A DNA stretch of 64,000 bases, from positions 116,941 to 180,940 of the forward strand of contig CACEBX010000001.1 in the NCBI GenBank assembly GCA_902557845.1. The letters are read 5' to 3'. Both the position numbers and the translations under genes were made by a program. Under the pieces are notes generated by a model, which did not search any database, was not told the DNA's origin, and worked only from the letters and a program-made list of their open reading frames with translations. The DNA comes from Rhodospirillaceae bacterium. GTDB taxonomy: Bacteria > Pseudomonadota > Alphaproteobacteria > TMED109. This document shows, piece by piece, positions 18,666 to 28,040 of this stretch; the stretch's first letter is position 1, and each line of letters opens with the position of its first letter.

Positions 18666-20646
18666 GATTAGTTTTTAACCTTTTCATAAATGGAAATAAA
18701 TTATTTTTAATCCAGTATAAAAATACTATTAAACTTAATGTCCAATTTAAGTAACTATACCTACCGCCTAAATGATAAAAAAGAATCATAAATAGCATAG
18801 ATAATGCTGCCCAAGAAATTAATCTGATAATTTTATCGCTTTTTTTATTTAAAGCTATATATACATTAGAAATAATAGCTAAATGATACCAAATTTCATA
18901 CATTTTTATCTCACCTGAAACATGAGAAACTATTTTCTTCCATAGAAAAATATCAGGATTTAATTTTAATAAAGATATTATAAGCATTACGTAGTCTATG
19001 GGTTTAGCTCCTAAATTCCAATCTTTATATGCGGCGATAGTGAGGGGTATAATTTTTTTTGTAAAATAATAATTATGAATAGGCATTATTAAACAAGGGG
19101 TTAAACCAAGACCAAATAAAATAAAGCCTTTATAGTTTTTTTCTTTCATAAGAAAAATAAAAATAAATAATATAAATATTAGAAAAGCGGGAAGTATATT
19201 TGCCCTAAGTCCCAAGGATAGACTTAATATAACACCTAAAAAGAAAAAGAAAATATTTTCAAGTTTAATATTTGAGGCTTTGAATTTATGTATACTTGCT
19301 ATCATGGCGATAGAAGAGAGAAATAGCAAGTTTGATAAAGGTTCAGCAAATCCTCTCATTAAAAGTTTTACATAATAAAAATGAAAAAACCCAAAGGACT
19401 CAAATACAGGAAAAAGAAACCAACAAAAAATAATAAACATAGCCCAAGGTTTTCCTAGAAAATTTTTAAATATACTAAATAAAACTAAAGGTAAGAAAGT
19501 AATGATAAAGAAAAGCATCCAAGGAGACTCATCAAATAGAATATAATTAATCACCCAGATATATCTATAGAAAGGCATTAAATCATAAGCATTTTCACCC
19601 CCCCTAAAGGCTTCAATATAATTTCCGTTGGCTAAACTATCTGAAATTAAGTGAGCGAAATGCACATAAAGCAGACCATCATTTCCTCCTTCAAATAAGA
19701 GAAATTTTTCTAAAATAGATGGTTGATAAATATACATAATAGAAAATGAAAAAGTAAAAGAAAGCAAAAAAAATAACAATTTAAATTTTCTAAATTTGCT
19801 ATAAATTATAAAACACATTATTGAGGCTAAAATAAATTGCAATAATTGTTTAAAGAAATTTTTAAATATAATTTCTTTCTGAGGATAGAAAGCAACACTT
19901 AGTTTAGGAGTAATTCCAGTTTCAATTAGCCATATAGAAAAATTATTTTTATCTTCCCTATAAAAATCATCTATAAATATACACTTTTTCTTTAAATGAT
20001 TAAGGCTTTTATAAGTTTCTATTTTTATATAAGCTTGTCCTTTCCAACATAGCTTAGAATCTGAGTTTTTAAAATCATTAGGAAATGTATATTTTACAAA
20101 AAAAGGCAGCAATTCTCTTTTTGGTTGTTGGTCCCCATAGGCATTGTATTTTGTATTATTAAAAGCAGCCTGTTGAAAGGAGTAACGATTATCCCATTTT
20201 ATTTCTTTTACGTATCTGCTTTCATGACTTTTATTTATAATTTGAGAGACTCCCTTATCAAATAGATACGGTGCTGGTGCAGAAATATTTTTTGGAAATT
20301 TTTTTATGAAATCATCGTTTAAATGTTCAAAAACTATAGGAGGTATTTTATTCTTAAAAATACTGTTTTCAAAATTACCGCCAATAAATACATTGCTGCC
20401 TTCTAGAATATAGGGAGTTTTAATGTAACTTTTTATAGATAAAGAAAATACAGTTATGAAAGTTACTAATATCCAGCTTTTTTTATTTAAAGATATGCTA
20501 CCAGAGTATATGCATAAAAATAATATCATCCATGCTAATAACCCCAACCATGATGAATTTAAAAAACCTATAGTTAATGCGAAGTTAATAATTAAAAAAA
20601 AGTTACATATTATTTTTAAATTAAAAGAACTATTTATTTTTAACAT
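18655..20646 (-). CDS. Large polytopic membrane protein, possible GT-C glycosyltransferase
   Basis: The 663-residue protein has several N-terminal hydrophobic segments, a large soluble loop at about residues 75-265 rich in aromatic and basic residues, and then about ten further membrane helices. No family is confidently recognised. The topology and the operonic overlap with a DPM1/GtrA-type enzyme are what one expects of a GT-C transferase that moves a lipid-linked sugar onto a surface polymer. No DD/DE motif in the first periplasmic loop could be assigned, so the function stays open. Confidence 0.6.
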   Translation of the reverse strand: MLKINSSFNLKIICNFFLIINFALTIGFLNSSWLGLLAWMILFLCIYSGSISLNKKSWILVTFITVFSLSIKSYIKTPYILEGSNVFIGGNFENSIFKNKIPPIVFEHLNDDFIKKFPKNISAPAPYLFDKGVSQIINKSHESRYVKEIKWDNRYSFQQAAFNNTKYNAYGDQQPKRELLPFFVKYTFPNDFKNSDSKLCWKGQAYIKIETYKSLNHLKKKCIFIDDFYREDKNNFSIWLIETGITPKLSVAFYPQKEIIFKNFFKQLLQFILASIMCFIIYSKFRKFKLLFFLLSFTFSFSIMYIYQPSILEKFLLFEGGNDGLLYVHFAHLISDSLANGNYIEAFRGGENAYDLMPFYRYIWVINYILFDESPWMLFFIITFLPLVLFSIFKNFLGKPWAMFIIFCWFLFPVFESFGFFHFYYVKLLMRGFAEPLSNLLFLSSIAMIASIHKFKASNIKLENIFFFFLGVILSLSLGLRANILPAFLIFILFIFIFLMKEKNYKGFILFGLGLTPCLIMPIHNYYFTKKIIPLTIAAYKDWNLGAKPIDYVMLIISLLKLNPDIFLWKKIVSHVSGEIKMYEIWYHLAIISNVYIALNKKSDKIIRLISWAALSMLFMILFYHLGGRYSYLNWTLSLIVFLYWIKNNLFPFMKRLKTNHAS

Positions 20647-20670
20647 ACTTGTATCAACTTAGTTTCCCTT

Positions 20671-21345
20671 TTATTTTATATTCAACTCTCTAGCTATAAA
20701 GTCTATAACGCTGTTTAATTCATTATGAGCTAAACTGTTGGGAGCGCTTTTACCAATCCAACTTCCAGACTCAACACCTTTTTGAAAATCAGACCTAAGT
20801 GATATTTGGGGGGAAAGTTTCCATTGAGAAGGCAATACTTCTATTATTTTATCTCTAGGCAAATTTTTTTGTGGATGAATTCTTGAAGGCACTATTATAC
20901 CTTTAGTTTCTTGATTCTCATTGAAGGTTGATATGACTCTTTCTATCAATGGAAATGTGGCTTCCCATTCTAGTGAGCTTAACCCTACTGGGATAATTAC
21001 ATTTCTAACTTGCCTTAATAGTTCTGTAAAAATAATTATATCTATAGGAGGTAAATCAGTAACTACAACGTCACAATCCAATGCCATATTTGATATTGCT
21101 GCTCCCCAAGTGTGTAATGCATGATGGAGATTGCTAGAAGAGTTTGGAAGTGTAAGCCTTCTTACTTTTAAGCCTTTAATTTGTGAATTTTCCATCCATA
21201 GACTGGTAGAACCAATGGGGTCAGCATCTATCAGCACACATTCTAAGTTATAATTAACAGCAAATCCCGCAGCTAGGTTTACGGCAAGAGTAGTTTTTCC
21301 CACTCCTCCCTTTCTATTAGTAACTGCTAAAATGTTATTAACCAT
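20671..21345 (-). CDS. ParA-family ATPase, orphan
   Basis: The 224-residue deviant Walker A ATPase has RKGGVGKTTLAVNLA (signature Lys12 and Walker Lys17), LIDADPIGSTSLW, and VVTDLPP as switch/Walker B. There is no N-terminal DNA-binding domain and no ParB-like gene beside it, so it is not the chromosome-partition parA. Small ParA proteins of this type position plasmids, protein clusters or polar structures. Neighbours (membrane protein, ggt) give no clue to its cargo. Confidence 0.88.
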   Translation of the reverse strand: MVNNILAVTNRKGGVGKTTLAVNLAAGFAVNYNLECVLIDADPIGSTSLWMENSQIKGLKVRRLTLPNSSSNLHHALHTWGAAISNMALDCDVVVTDLPPIDIIIFTELLRQVRNVIIPVGLSSLEWEATFPLIERVISTFNENQETKGIIVPSRIHPQKNLPRDKIIEVLPSQWKLSPQISLRSDFQKGVESGSWIGKSAPNSLAHNELNSVIDFIARELNIK

Positions 21346-21372
21346 GTCTAAATTATATTATTATTTAATACA

Positions 21373-21513
21373 ATGTTAAAAAAAAGAATTGATATTATCA
21401 AGATTATTACCATAAGCTTTATCCCTTTTACAATACTAGGAAAAATTAATCTTAGTAAAAAAACTAAAAATAAGCTAAATAAAAGTTTAATAAAAATTGT
21501 TTTCACCATTTAA
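21373..21513 (+). CDS. Possible 46-residue small protein
   Basis: An open frame from ATG at 21373 to TAA at 21511-21513 fills the gap between parA and ggt. The product is basic (MLKKRIDIIKIITISFIPF...), with one short hydrophobic stretch that could be a membrane helix. No clear ribosome binding site precedes it and it matches no family I know. AT-rich DNA produces such frames by chance, so this is weak. Confidence 0.2.
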   Translation: MLKKRIDIIKIITISFIPFTILGKINLSKKTKNKLNKSLIKIVFTI

Positions 21514-21520
21514 TAAAATA

Positions 21521-23263
21521 TTAAAAACCAATTGCAACACCTTCTCTTCTTTGGTCAGATGCTCCTACCCAAAAATCGCCATATTTCCATATTATATTTA
21601 ACCCACTGTTCATTTCCTTTTTAACAATATCATGCCCAAGCAATTTAAGATTTGAATAAATACTAAGTTCAAAATCTTTTTTTTCTATTTCTGAAAATCT
21701 GTTTCTAGAACATAAATGAGGTAAGCTAATAGCTTCTTCAATGTTTGCATTAAAATTTATAATATAAAATAAAGTTTTTGCGACATAGCAAATAATTCTG
21801 CTACCTCCAGGAGATCCAAGCACGCCAACCAATTCATCATTTTTAAAAACTATAGTAGGAGCCATGCTAGATCTTGGTTTTTTTTTTGGCTCTACTGAGT
21901 TTGCTATTTTTACTCCATCGCGACTATGACTTAGGAATGAGAAGTCAGTTAACTGATTGTTTAAAAAAAAACCTCCTACTGTTTTTCCAGAACCAAATGC
22001 AAACTCTATACTACTAGTAAGTGCAACTGCATTTCCATAAGAGTCAACTATACTAACATGAGTAGTTGAAGGAAGGTTAAAGTTTATTCCTTTCTGTAAA
22101 TTATTTTTTTTAAATTTTTTTGGATTTCCGTTTTTAAATTTTTTTACAGCTTTTTGCAAGTTGATCAGACTAGACCTATGTTTAATATATTGTTCGCTTA
22201 ATAATTCTTTAACCGGAACTTTAAAAAACTCTGGATCAGCTATATAAACATCTCTATCAGCATAAGTTAGTCTTGAAGCTTCTAAAAACAAGTGTTCGTC
22301 AAGCATTGTATTTTTATAATCAAACTTAGTATCAAAGTTTTCAAGAATAGATAGTATCTGTAACACTCCAAAGCCACCAGAAGTGGGAGGAGGAAATCCA
22401 CATATTTTATACTCTTTATATTTTTTACAAAGCGGCATTCTTTTAATTGTTTTCCAATTACTTAAATCTTTTTTAGTCAGGTACGGGTGTAACTTTTGAT
22501 GTATAAGACTTGCAACTTTTCCATTATTAACACTATAGCCATTCAGCGAAATTATATGTAATGATTTCGCTAATTCAATATTATTAACTGCTGATCCTAT
22601 TTTTTTTGGTTTATTATTTCTAAAATATATTTTTTTAGCATATTCATCATTATTAATATGAGATGCCCACGAAAGCATTTTATTTAGCCTTGGTGATACA
22701 TTGAAAGAATTTGCATAAATAATTGAATCTTCAAATAAGGTTTTCCATGCAAGTTTTCCATTTTTTCTATGAGCATCTGCCAGCATAGAATAAAGACCAG
22801 GAACTCCTATTGAGGCAGGGTTTATAAGTGCTTTTTTAAATGATACTTTTTTATTTTTTATATCATAGTACTGATTATGTTTAGCACTATTAGGAGCAAA
22901 TTCCCTGCCATCCCATGCTTCTAGAATATTTTTTTGTTTGTTGTAAAAAATCAAAAATCCTCCACCTCCTAAACCAGAAGATTGCGGCTCTACAACTGAT
23001 AAAACATTTTGTGCTGCTATTGCTGCATCAATTGCATTACCACCTTTCTTCAATATTTTTTTTGCAGCCATAGCTGCTCTTTCATCTGCACAAACTATCA
23101 TGAATTTTTGGGAGTATTCTGCAGAAGTAGTTTTTTGATTTTCAAGGCCTACTTCGGGACTAGATCTAAAATCTTGTTCAGCAGCTAAAATATTATTAAA
23201 GTATAATAATTGTAGAAAAAAAATATATTTGATACATTTAAGAATTGAATTAATAAAAAACAT
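21521..23263 (-). CDS. ggt: Gamma-glutamyltranspeptidase
   Basis: Periplasmic N-terminal-nucleophile hydrolase that transfers or hydrolyses gamma-glutamyl groups of glutathione and related peptides. The 580-residue precursor has a signal peptide ending near ILAAEQ. The autoprocessing site and catalytic nucleophile is Thr400 in PSTTHVSIVDSYGNAV, followed by the substrate-binding FLNNQLTDFS and the GSPGGSRI oxyanion region. Length and both subunit halves are complete. It diverges from panC with a 22-bp gap. Confidence 0.95.
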   Translation of the reverse strand: MFFINSILKCIKYIFFLQLLYFNNILAAEQDFRSSPEVGLENQKTTSAEYSQKFMIVCADERAAMAAKKILKKGGNAIDAAIAAQNVLSVVEPQSSGLGGGGFLIFYNKQKNILEAWDGREFAPNSAKHNQYYDIKNKKVSFKKALINPASIGVPGLYSMLADAHRKNGKLAWKTLFEDSIIYANSFNVSPRLNKMLSWASHINNDEYAKKIYFRNNKPKKIGSAVNNIELAKSLHIISLNGYSVNNGKVASLIHQKLHPYLTKKDLSNWKTIKRMPLCKKYKEYKICGFPPPTSGGFGVLQILSILENFDTKFDYKNTMLDEHLFLEASRLTYADRDVYIADPEFFKVPVKELLSEQYIKHRSSLINLQKAVKKFKNGNPKKFKKNNLQKGINFNLPSTTHVSIVDSYGNAVALTSSIEFAFGSGKTVGGFFLNNQLTDFSFLSHSRDGVKIANSVEPKKKPRSSMAPTIVFKNDELVGVLGSPGGSRIICYVAKTLFYIINFNANIEEAISLPHLCSRNRFSEIEKKDFELSIYSNLKLLGHDIVKKEMNSGLNIIWKYGDFWVGASDQRREGVAIGF

Positions 23264-23285
23264 TTTTCTTTAATGAATATACATT

Positions 23286-24137
23286 GTGGCTACTTTAATT
23301 GCTAGAAATTTAAAAACTTTAGAAGAAGCGCTTTCTAGTCGTAAAATTATAAATAAAAAAATAGGGCTAGTTCCAACAATGGGAGCTATTCACGACGGAC
23401 ATTTAGCACTAGTAGATAAGTGTTTGAAACTTTCTCAAGTCACAGTAGTTACTATTTTTATTAATCCTATTCAGTTCAATAATAAAAAAGATTTGAGCAA
23501 TTACCCTACTTCAATAAGAAAAGATATAAATATATTAAGTAAAAAAAAGGTTGATATTATTTTTATTCCAAAAGCGAAGGAAGTTTATCCAATTGGCTTT
23601 AGTACATTCATAGAATTAAAAAGCTTTGATAATATTTTATGTGGAAAATCTAGAAGAGGCCATTTCTCTGGAGTTGCAACTGTTGTGTTGAAATTATTTT
23701 GTTTAATAAATCCTAAGATTGCTTTTTTTGGTGAAAAGGACTACCAACAACTATTTATAATAAAAAAATTGGTAAGAGATTTAAATTTAAATGTTAATGT
23801 ACTAGAAGTGAAAACTGTTAGAGATAAAAATGGTTTAGCTTTATCTTCTAGAAATAGACTGCTTAGTAAAGAGGAAAAAAATATAGCTTCCAAGATTAAT
23901 AGTATTTTAAAGGAGGTATCAATTAAAGACTTAAAAATAAATAAAGCTATATTACAGAGTACTTCCAAAAAACTATATTCAGAAGGTGTAACAAAAATAG
24001 AGTATCTAGAAATCAGGCAAGAGAAATCATTAGAAATTTGGAACCCTAAACAGTTTAAAAATAAACCTTACAGAATATTTATAGCTGTAAGAGTAGGCAA
24101 GGTAAGGCTAATAGACAATATGAGATTGTCTGATTAA
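23286..24137 (+). CDS. panC: Pantothenate synthetase
   Basis: Condenses pantoate with beta-alanine, using ATP, in vitamin B5 and coenzyme A synthesis. The 283-residue protein shows the PTMGAIHDGHL nucleotide-binding motif at 30-40, INPIQFNNKKD, GEKDYQQLFIIKKLVRDL and the SSRN loop of the family. The start is a GTG; no upstream ATG is available. panB is not in the window. It converges with the OmpA-like lipoprotein gene. Confidence 0.96.
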   Translation: MATLIARNLKTLEEALSSRKIINKKIGLVPTMGAIHDGHLALVDKCLKLSQVTVVTIFINPIQFNNKKDLSNYPTSIRKDINILSKKKVDIIFIPKAKEVYPIGFSTFIELKSFDNILCGKSRRGHFSGVATVVLKLFCLINPKIAFFGEKDYQQLFIIKKLVRDLNLNVNVLEVKTVRDKNGLALSSRNRLLSKEEKNIASKINSILKEVSIKDLKINKAILQSTSKKLYSEGVTKIEYLEIRQEKSLEIWNPKQFKNKPYRIFIAVRVGKVRLIDNMRLSD

Positions 24138-24155
24138 AAGTATAGGTTAATCTTT

Positions 24156-25388
24156 TTAATCTGTATAAACTCTGACTTCTGTATCCTCAACATTAGCAAG
24201 AGCTAAATCAGTAATAGATAACCTGTCCGCAGGCATTCCCATGGATATTAAAGAGCTAATAATTTTACTTGCTTCTTCTCTGGCACTTGCAGCTCTAGCA
24301 GCTTTTTCACTAGAGTTTCCTGATGAAGAACTAACAGCAACTAATGTAAAGGAAGCATTAGGAGATCTTTCTAAAGCTGCACTAACTGCACCGAAAAGGC
24401 CTTGGCTAAATTTATCCTCTTCTCCTTTAATTCTTATTACTACTATAGGGTTTCCTGATAGGTTAGCATCTGACCTTTTATCTTGATTAATGACATTCTC
24501 ATCATTTGAAGCAGGAAGAGAGTTAAGTGTTCCTAGCCCATTACCAAATGATTCTCCTATAGAAATAGCACTAGCAAGTTGAGTAAGTCTTCTTCTTTCC
24601 GCAGCTAAATAAATATCTCTTCTTCTAATAGTTTCATTAAGATTTTCTAATAGTCTTGTTAAAGCTACACCTCTTCTTTTTATATCATCTTGTAACACCG
24701 ACAACTTTCTATGGTCTTCATCAACTGCTCCTCGTAATCTTTTAGCAGACATTGTTTGATCTTTTAAATAAGAAATTCTAGCAGATAATAGTGAAATTTG
24801 ATTTCCTAATTCTACCATCTCTTGGCCTTGGGATCCCACTGCTGCCAATTCTGTAAGCGCTCTTTCGTATTGATTAAGAAGAATCGGGTTACCTGGTGTT
24901 GTACCAATTTGCAATCTAGCTGAAATCGCTGCTACTGTAGAATGGTAAACTTCTGCACTTGCTATACCATTAGCTTTAAGCAAGTTAAATAGATTAGTAT
25001 TTTGTTTTATTTCATCATCCAAATTGGTAAATTCATTTCTCATTTCTGAAATTCTATCTCCTACATATGTTTGTATGGGAGCAATTTCAGGAAGATTGTT
25101 ATTGGAAATATCAGTTTCATCATCTACAAACTCCAAGTTTCTGTCTTCATTTTCTGAAATTTCGTCAATTATTGTTATCTCATTAGTTTCTTCATTAGAC
25201 CCAGTAACAATATCTATCTCTTCAGCGTCCTCAGGATCAAAGCTATCTCCAGGAATTTCTCTAATAACTACTTCACTATTTTCCTCTGCATCTGTAGGCC
25301 ATAAATCAGTGTAATCACTTACAGAACAATTGTTGAAATAAATAACAGCAAATAAGATTAATAATTTTTTATATACAGATTTATACAT
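24156..25388 (-). CDS. OmpA-like/coiled-coil envelope lipoprotein
   Basis: I choose the ATG at 25388 because MYKSVYKKLLILFAVIYFNNC gives a proper lipoprotein signal with an acylated Cys; an upstream ATG at 25451 would add an odd extra hydrophobic stretch. The mature protein starts with an acidic, low-complexity linker, continues as a helical coiled-coil region with many arginines and glutamines, and ends in a domain like the OmpA/MotB peptidoglycan-binding fold (NPIVVIRIKG..., then AREEASKIISSLISMGMPADRLSI). It is probably an outer-membrane lipoprotein tethered to peptidoglycan. The exact role is unknown. Confidence 0.7.
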   Translation of the reverse strand: MYKSVYKKLLILFAVIYFNNCSVSDYTDLWPTDAEENSEVVIREIPGDSFDPEDAEEIDIVTGSNEETNEITIIDEISENEDRNLEFVDDETDISNNNLPEIAPIQTYVGDRISEMRNEFTNLDDEIKQNTNLFNLLKANGIASAEVYHSTVAAISARLQIGTTPGNPILLNQYERALTELAAVGSQGQEMVELGNQISLLSARISYLKDQTMSAKRLRGAVDEDHRKLSVLQDDIKRRGVALTRLLENLNETIRRRDIYLAAERRRLTQLASAISIGESFGNGLGTLNSLPASNDENVINQDKRSDANLSGNPIVVIRIKGEEDKFSQGLFGAVSAALERSPNASFTLVAVSSSSGNSSEKAARAASAREEASKIISSLISMGMPADRLSITDLALANVEDTEVRVYTD

Positions 25389-25439
25389 ATTTACCTCTAA
25401 GACGATAATAATACTAATACTATATAAATAAATCAATAG

Positions 25440-25488
25440 TGAGAATCTCATAAAGTAATGATAATTAAATTTGTGATATTTTTACAAC
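25440..25488 (-). promoter_or_regulatory. Degenerate copy of the porin upstream architecture
   Basis: GTGATATTTTTACAAC on the plus strand (25473-25488) matches 13 of 16 positions of the motif upstream of both porins. An 11-nt TGAGAATCTCA palindrome (25440-25450) lies 22 bp closer to the gene, where the porins have TGAGAA sequences 23-24 bp away. It stands 50-100 bp before the start I chose for the OmpA-like lipoprotein. It is suggestive, not secure. Confidence 0.35.
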
Positions 25489-25559
25489 ACTAGTAACTTT
25501 AAGTATGTTTAGTGTACATTTAATTTAATTTTTATGGTTTAATCTTATTTGCTTGTTAT

Positions 25560-25635
25560 GCCCCTGTAGGCTAACTGGATAAACCACATGACTACGGATC
25601 ATGATTTAGGGGTTCGAATCCTCTCAGGGGCGCCA
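25560..25635 (+). tRNA. tRNA-Arg(ACG)
   Basis: The cloverleaf folds fully: acceptor GCCCCTG/CAGGGGC, D-arm with AACTGGAT loop, anticodon stem CATGA/TCATG with loop CTACGGA (anticodon ACG at 25594-25596), T-arm AGGGG/CCTCT with TTCGAAT loop. Discriminator G and an encoded CCA (25633-25635) follow. The anticodon first base should be deaminated to inosine by TadA to read CGU, CGC and CGA. No integrated element is visible at its 3' end. Confidence 0.97.
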
Positions 25636-25690
25636 AAAAAATTATTTATAGTTTTTAAAATTTGTTATATAAAATTAAAAGTAAATTTTA

Positions 25691-27304
25691 ATGTCAGAGC
25701 TCTCAAAAAATAAAGCAAACTTTTCTGCATTGACGCCGCTATCTTTTTTATATAGGACAGCTAGCATTTTTCCTAGTAGATTAGCTTGGATTTATGGCAA
25801 AAGAAAAGCAAGTTATCAGCAACTTTATTTAAGAAGTAAAAACCTATCAGCGGCGATAAAAAAGCTCAGAGTAGGAAAAGGTGAAGTGGTTTCAGTAATG
25901 TTGCCGAATATACCTGAGATGATAGAATCTCATTTCGGAATACCTATGAGTGGTGCTATTCTGAATTCATTGAATACTAGACTAGAAAAAAGAAGCATAG
26001 AGTTCATTTTAAAACATAGTAAGTCTAAAATTCTTATTTTTCACGAAGACTATATAGATTTAGTAAAAAGTTTATCTATAAAAACAAATCTAACATTATT
26101 GATAGTACAAGAAAAAAAACAAAATAATTATAGGGGTATCATCAACTATGATTCTTTTTTAAAAAAAATACCTGAACATCACTTTAAGGTATTAGAAAAT
26201 TACTTGCCTGAAGATGAATGGGAATCAATAACTTTGAATTATACATCTGGAACTACTGGCGATCCTAAGGGTGTTTTATACCATCATAGAGGAGCGCATT
26301 TAATGTGCTTTAACAATCAGATGGTTTGGAAGATGGGATATCATCCTATATATTTGTGGACGTTGCCTATGTTTCATTGTAATGGATGGTGTTTTCCTTG
26401 GACAATAGTGGCTCTAGCAGGCACACAAATATGTACTAATAAATTTGATGGTAAAGAGATTCTTAAATTAATTGACAAATATTCTGTAACACACCTTTGT
26501 GGAGCTCCAATAGTTTTGCAAATGATAATTGAGAATAAAAAGAGAAAAAAGACTAAGCACATTGTTAATATAATGACAGCTGCTTCGCCTCCTCCTCCTA
26601 GCACTTTAGAAGATATTGAAAAAAGTGGATTTGAAGTTACGCACGTCTATGGGCTTACAGAGAGTTATGGCCCCGCAGTTGTATGTGAGTGGAAAGAAGA
26701 GTGGGATAAAATTAAATCTACGTCAAAAAAAGCCACTTTAAAAGCCAGACAAGGCGTAAAATACCCATCACTTGAATTCCTAGATGTATTTGATCCTAAA
26801 AGCATGAAGCCAGTAAAAAGAGACGGTAAGTCTATAGGAGAGGTTTTCTTAAAAGGTAATATTATTATGAAAGGATATCTAGGTAATAAAGAAGCTAATA
26901 TAGTGGCATTTAAAAAAAATTGGTTTCATACCGGAGATTTAGCTGTAATTCATCAAGATGGATATATTGAGTTAAAAGACAGATCAAAAGATATTATAAT
27001 TTCAGGAGGAGAAAATATATCCTCGATAGAAATAGAGAAAACTATAATTAAACACCCAAAGGTAAAAGATTGCGCTGTTATAGGTGTAAAAGATGAAAAA
27101 TGGGGCGAGGTGCCTTGTGCCTTTGTTGAAAAAAAAACCAAAAACTTAACTGCTGAAGAAGTTATTAAGCACTGCAGAAAAAACCTTGCTGGGTTTAAGA
27201 TGCCTAAAAAAATATTTTTTGAACAATTGCCAAGGACATCAACTGGTAAAATACAAAAGTTCAATCTTAGAAAAAATTTGAAAACTAGCAATGCCAAGAT
27301 ATAA
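25691..27304 (+). CDS. Acyl-CoA synthetase (AMP-forming, AlkK-like)
   Basis: ANL-superfamily ligase of 537 residues that activates a fatty acid through an acyl-adenylate. Visible motifs are YTSGTTGDPKGV (P-loop A3), YGLTESYGPAV (A5), HTGDLAVIHQDGYIELKDRSKDIIISGGENIS (A7-A8) and the catalytic-lysine region RTSTGKIQKF (A10). The pattern fits the medium/long-chain AlkK-like group rather than acetyl-CoA synthetase. Chain length cannot be set from sequence. It overlaps truA by 14 bp. Confidence 0.9.
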   Translation: MSELSKNKANFSALTPLSFLYRTASIFPSRLAWIYGKRKASYQQLYLRSKNLSAAIKKLRVGKGEVVSVMLPNIPEMIESHFGIPMSGAILNSLNTRLEKRSIEFILKHSKSKILIFHEDYIDLVKSLSIKTNLTLLIVQEKKQNNYRGIINYDSFLKKIPEHHFKVLENYLPEDEWESITLNYTSGTTGDPKGVLYHHRGAHLMCFNNQMVWKMGYHPIYLWTLPMFHCNGWCFPWTIVALAGTQICTNKFDGKEILKLIDKYSVTHLCGAPIVLQMIIENKKRKKTKHIVNIMTAASPPPPSTLEDIEKSGFEVTHVYGLTESYGPAVVCEWKEEWDKIKSTSKKATLKARQGVKYPSLEFLDVFDPKSMKPVKRDGKSIGEVFLKGNIIMKGYLGNKEANIVAFKKNWFHTGDLAVIHQDGYIELKDRSKDIIISGGENISSIEIEKTIIKHPKVKDCAVIGVKDEKWGEVPCAFVEKKTKNLTAEEVIKHCRKNLAGFKMPKKIFFEQLPRTSTGKIQKFNLRKNLKTSNAKI

Positions 27305-28040
27305 GCTAACCCTTGAGTATCTAGGAACAAATTTTAGTGGTTGGCAAAAACAAAAAAACAGTTACTCGATTCAAGAATCCATAGAGAGGGCGGCAAGTAA
27401 ACTACTACAACAAAAAATAGATTTAGTCGTTGCGGGCAGAACTGATGCAGGGGTGCACGCTGAAGGACAAGTAGCCCACTTAGACGTAAAAAAAACTTTT
27501 TGCTCTAGAAAGATGCAATTAGGCATAAATTTTTATTTACTGAATGAAAAATTTGGGAAAGATATTAGTATTAAAAAAGTAGTTAAAGTGAATTCTGATT
27601 TTAATGCTCGTTTTTCAGCAAAAAAGAAGTTATATCAGTACCTAATATTTAACTGTTATTATAGAAGTGCAATTTTAAAGAATAAAAGTTGGTGGGTAAG
27701 AAAAGAAGTAGATCATAAAAAAATTATAGAAGCAGCAAAGTATTTATTAGGTAATCACAACTTTTCTTCTTTCAGAGCAAAAGGTTGTCAGGCTAATTCT
27801 CCACTAAGAACTATAGATGACATAAAAATCATCAAAGAAAAGAATATTATTAAGCTAAATTTTTTAGCAAAATCTTTTTTATATAACCAGGTTAGAATTA
27901 TGGTAGGTACTTTAAAAGAAATCGGTACATCTTCTAAAGGGCCAGAAGAGTTAGAAAAAATTCTTAAATTAGAAAACAGAAAATATGCTGGGATAACAGC
28001 ACCTCCTGAAGGATTAACTTTAAAAAAAGTAATATACTAA
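27291..28040 (+). CDS. truA: tRNA pseudouridine(38-40) synthase
   Basis: Isomerises uridines 38-40 in the anticodon arm of tRNAs. The 249-residue protein has the catalytic aspartate Asp52 in AGRTDAGVHAEGQVAHLD, an N-terminal YKLTLEYLGTNFSGWQKQ, and the FLYNQVRIMVGTL motif of TruA. The start lies inside the end of the acyl-CoA synthetase gene, which implies translational coupling. It converges with dapE with a 4-bp overlap. Confidence 0.97.
   Translation: MPRYKLTLEYLGTNFSGWQKQKNSYSIQESIERAASKLLQQKIDLVVAGRTDAGVHAEGQVAHLDVKKTFCSRKMQLGINFYLLNEKFGKDISIKKVVKVNSDFNARFSAKKKLYQYLIFNCYYRSAILKNKSWWVRKEVDHKKIIEAAKYLLGNHNFSSFRAKGCQANSPLRTIDDIKIIKEKNIIKLNFLAKSFLYNQVRIMVGTLKEIGTSSKGPEELEKILKLENRKYAGITAPPEGLTLKKVIY

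Noticed and set aside
24131..24162. AT-rich inverted repeat between panC and the lipoprotein gene as terminator
   Set aside because: Arms are almost only A and T and overlap both gene ends; stability is low.
25389..25451. Upstream start for the OmpA-like lipoprotein
   Set aside because: It adds a hydrophobic stretch ahead of a proper lipoprotein signal and would include the regulatory palindrome in the coding region.
25560..25690. tRNA-Arg as integration site of a mobile element
   Set aside because: No integrase, no duplicated tRNA 3' end and normal metabolic genes on both sides.
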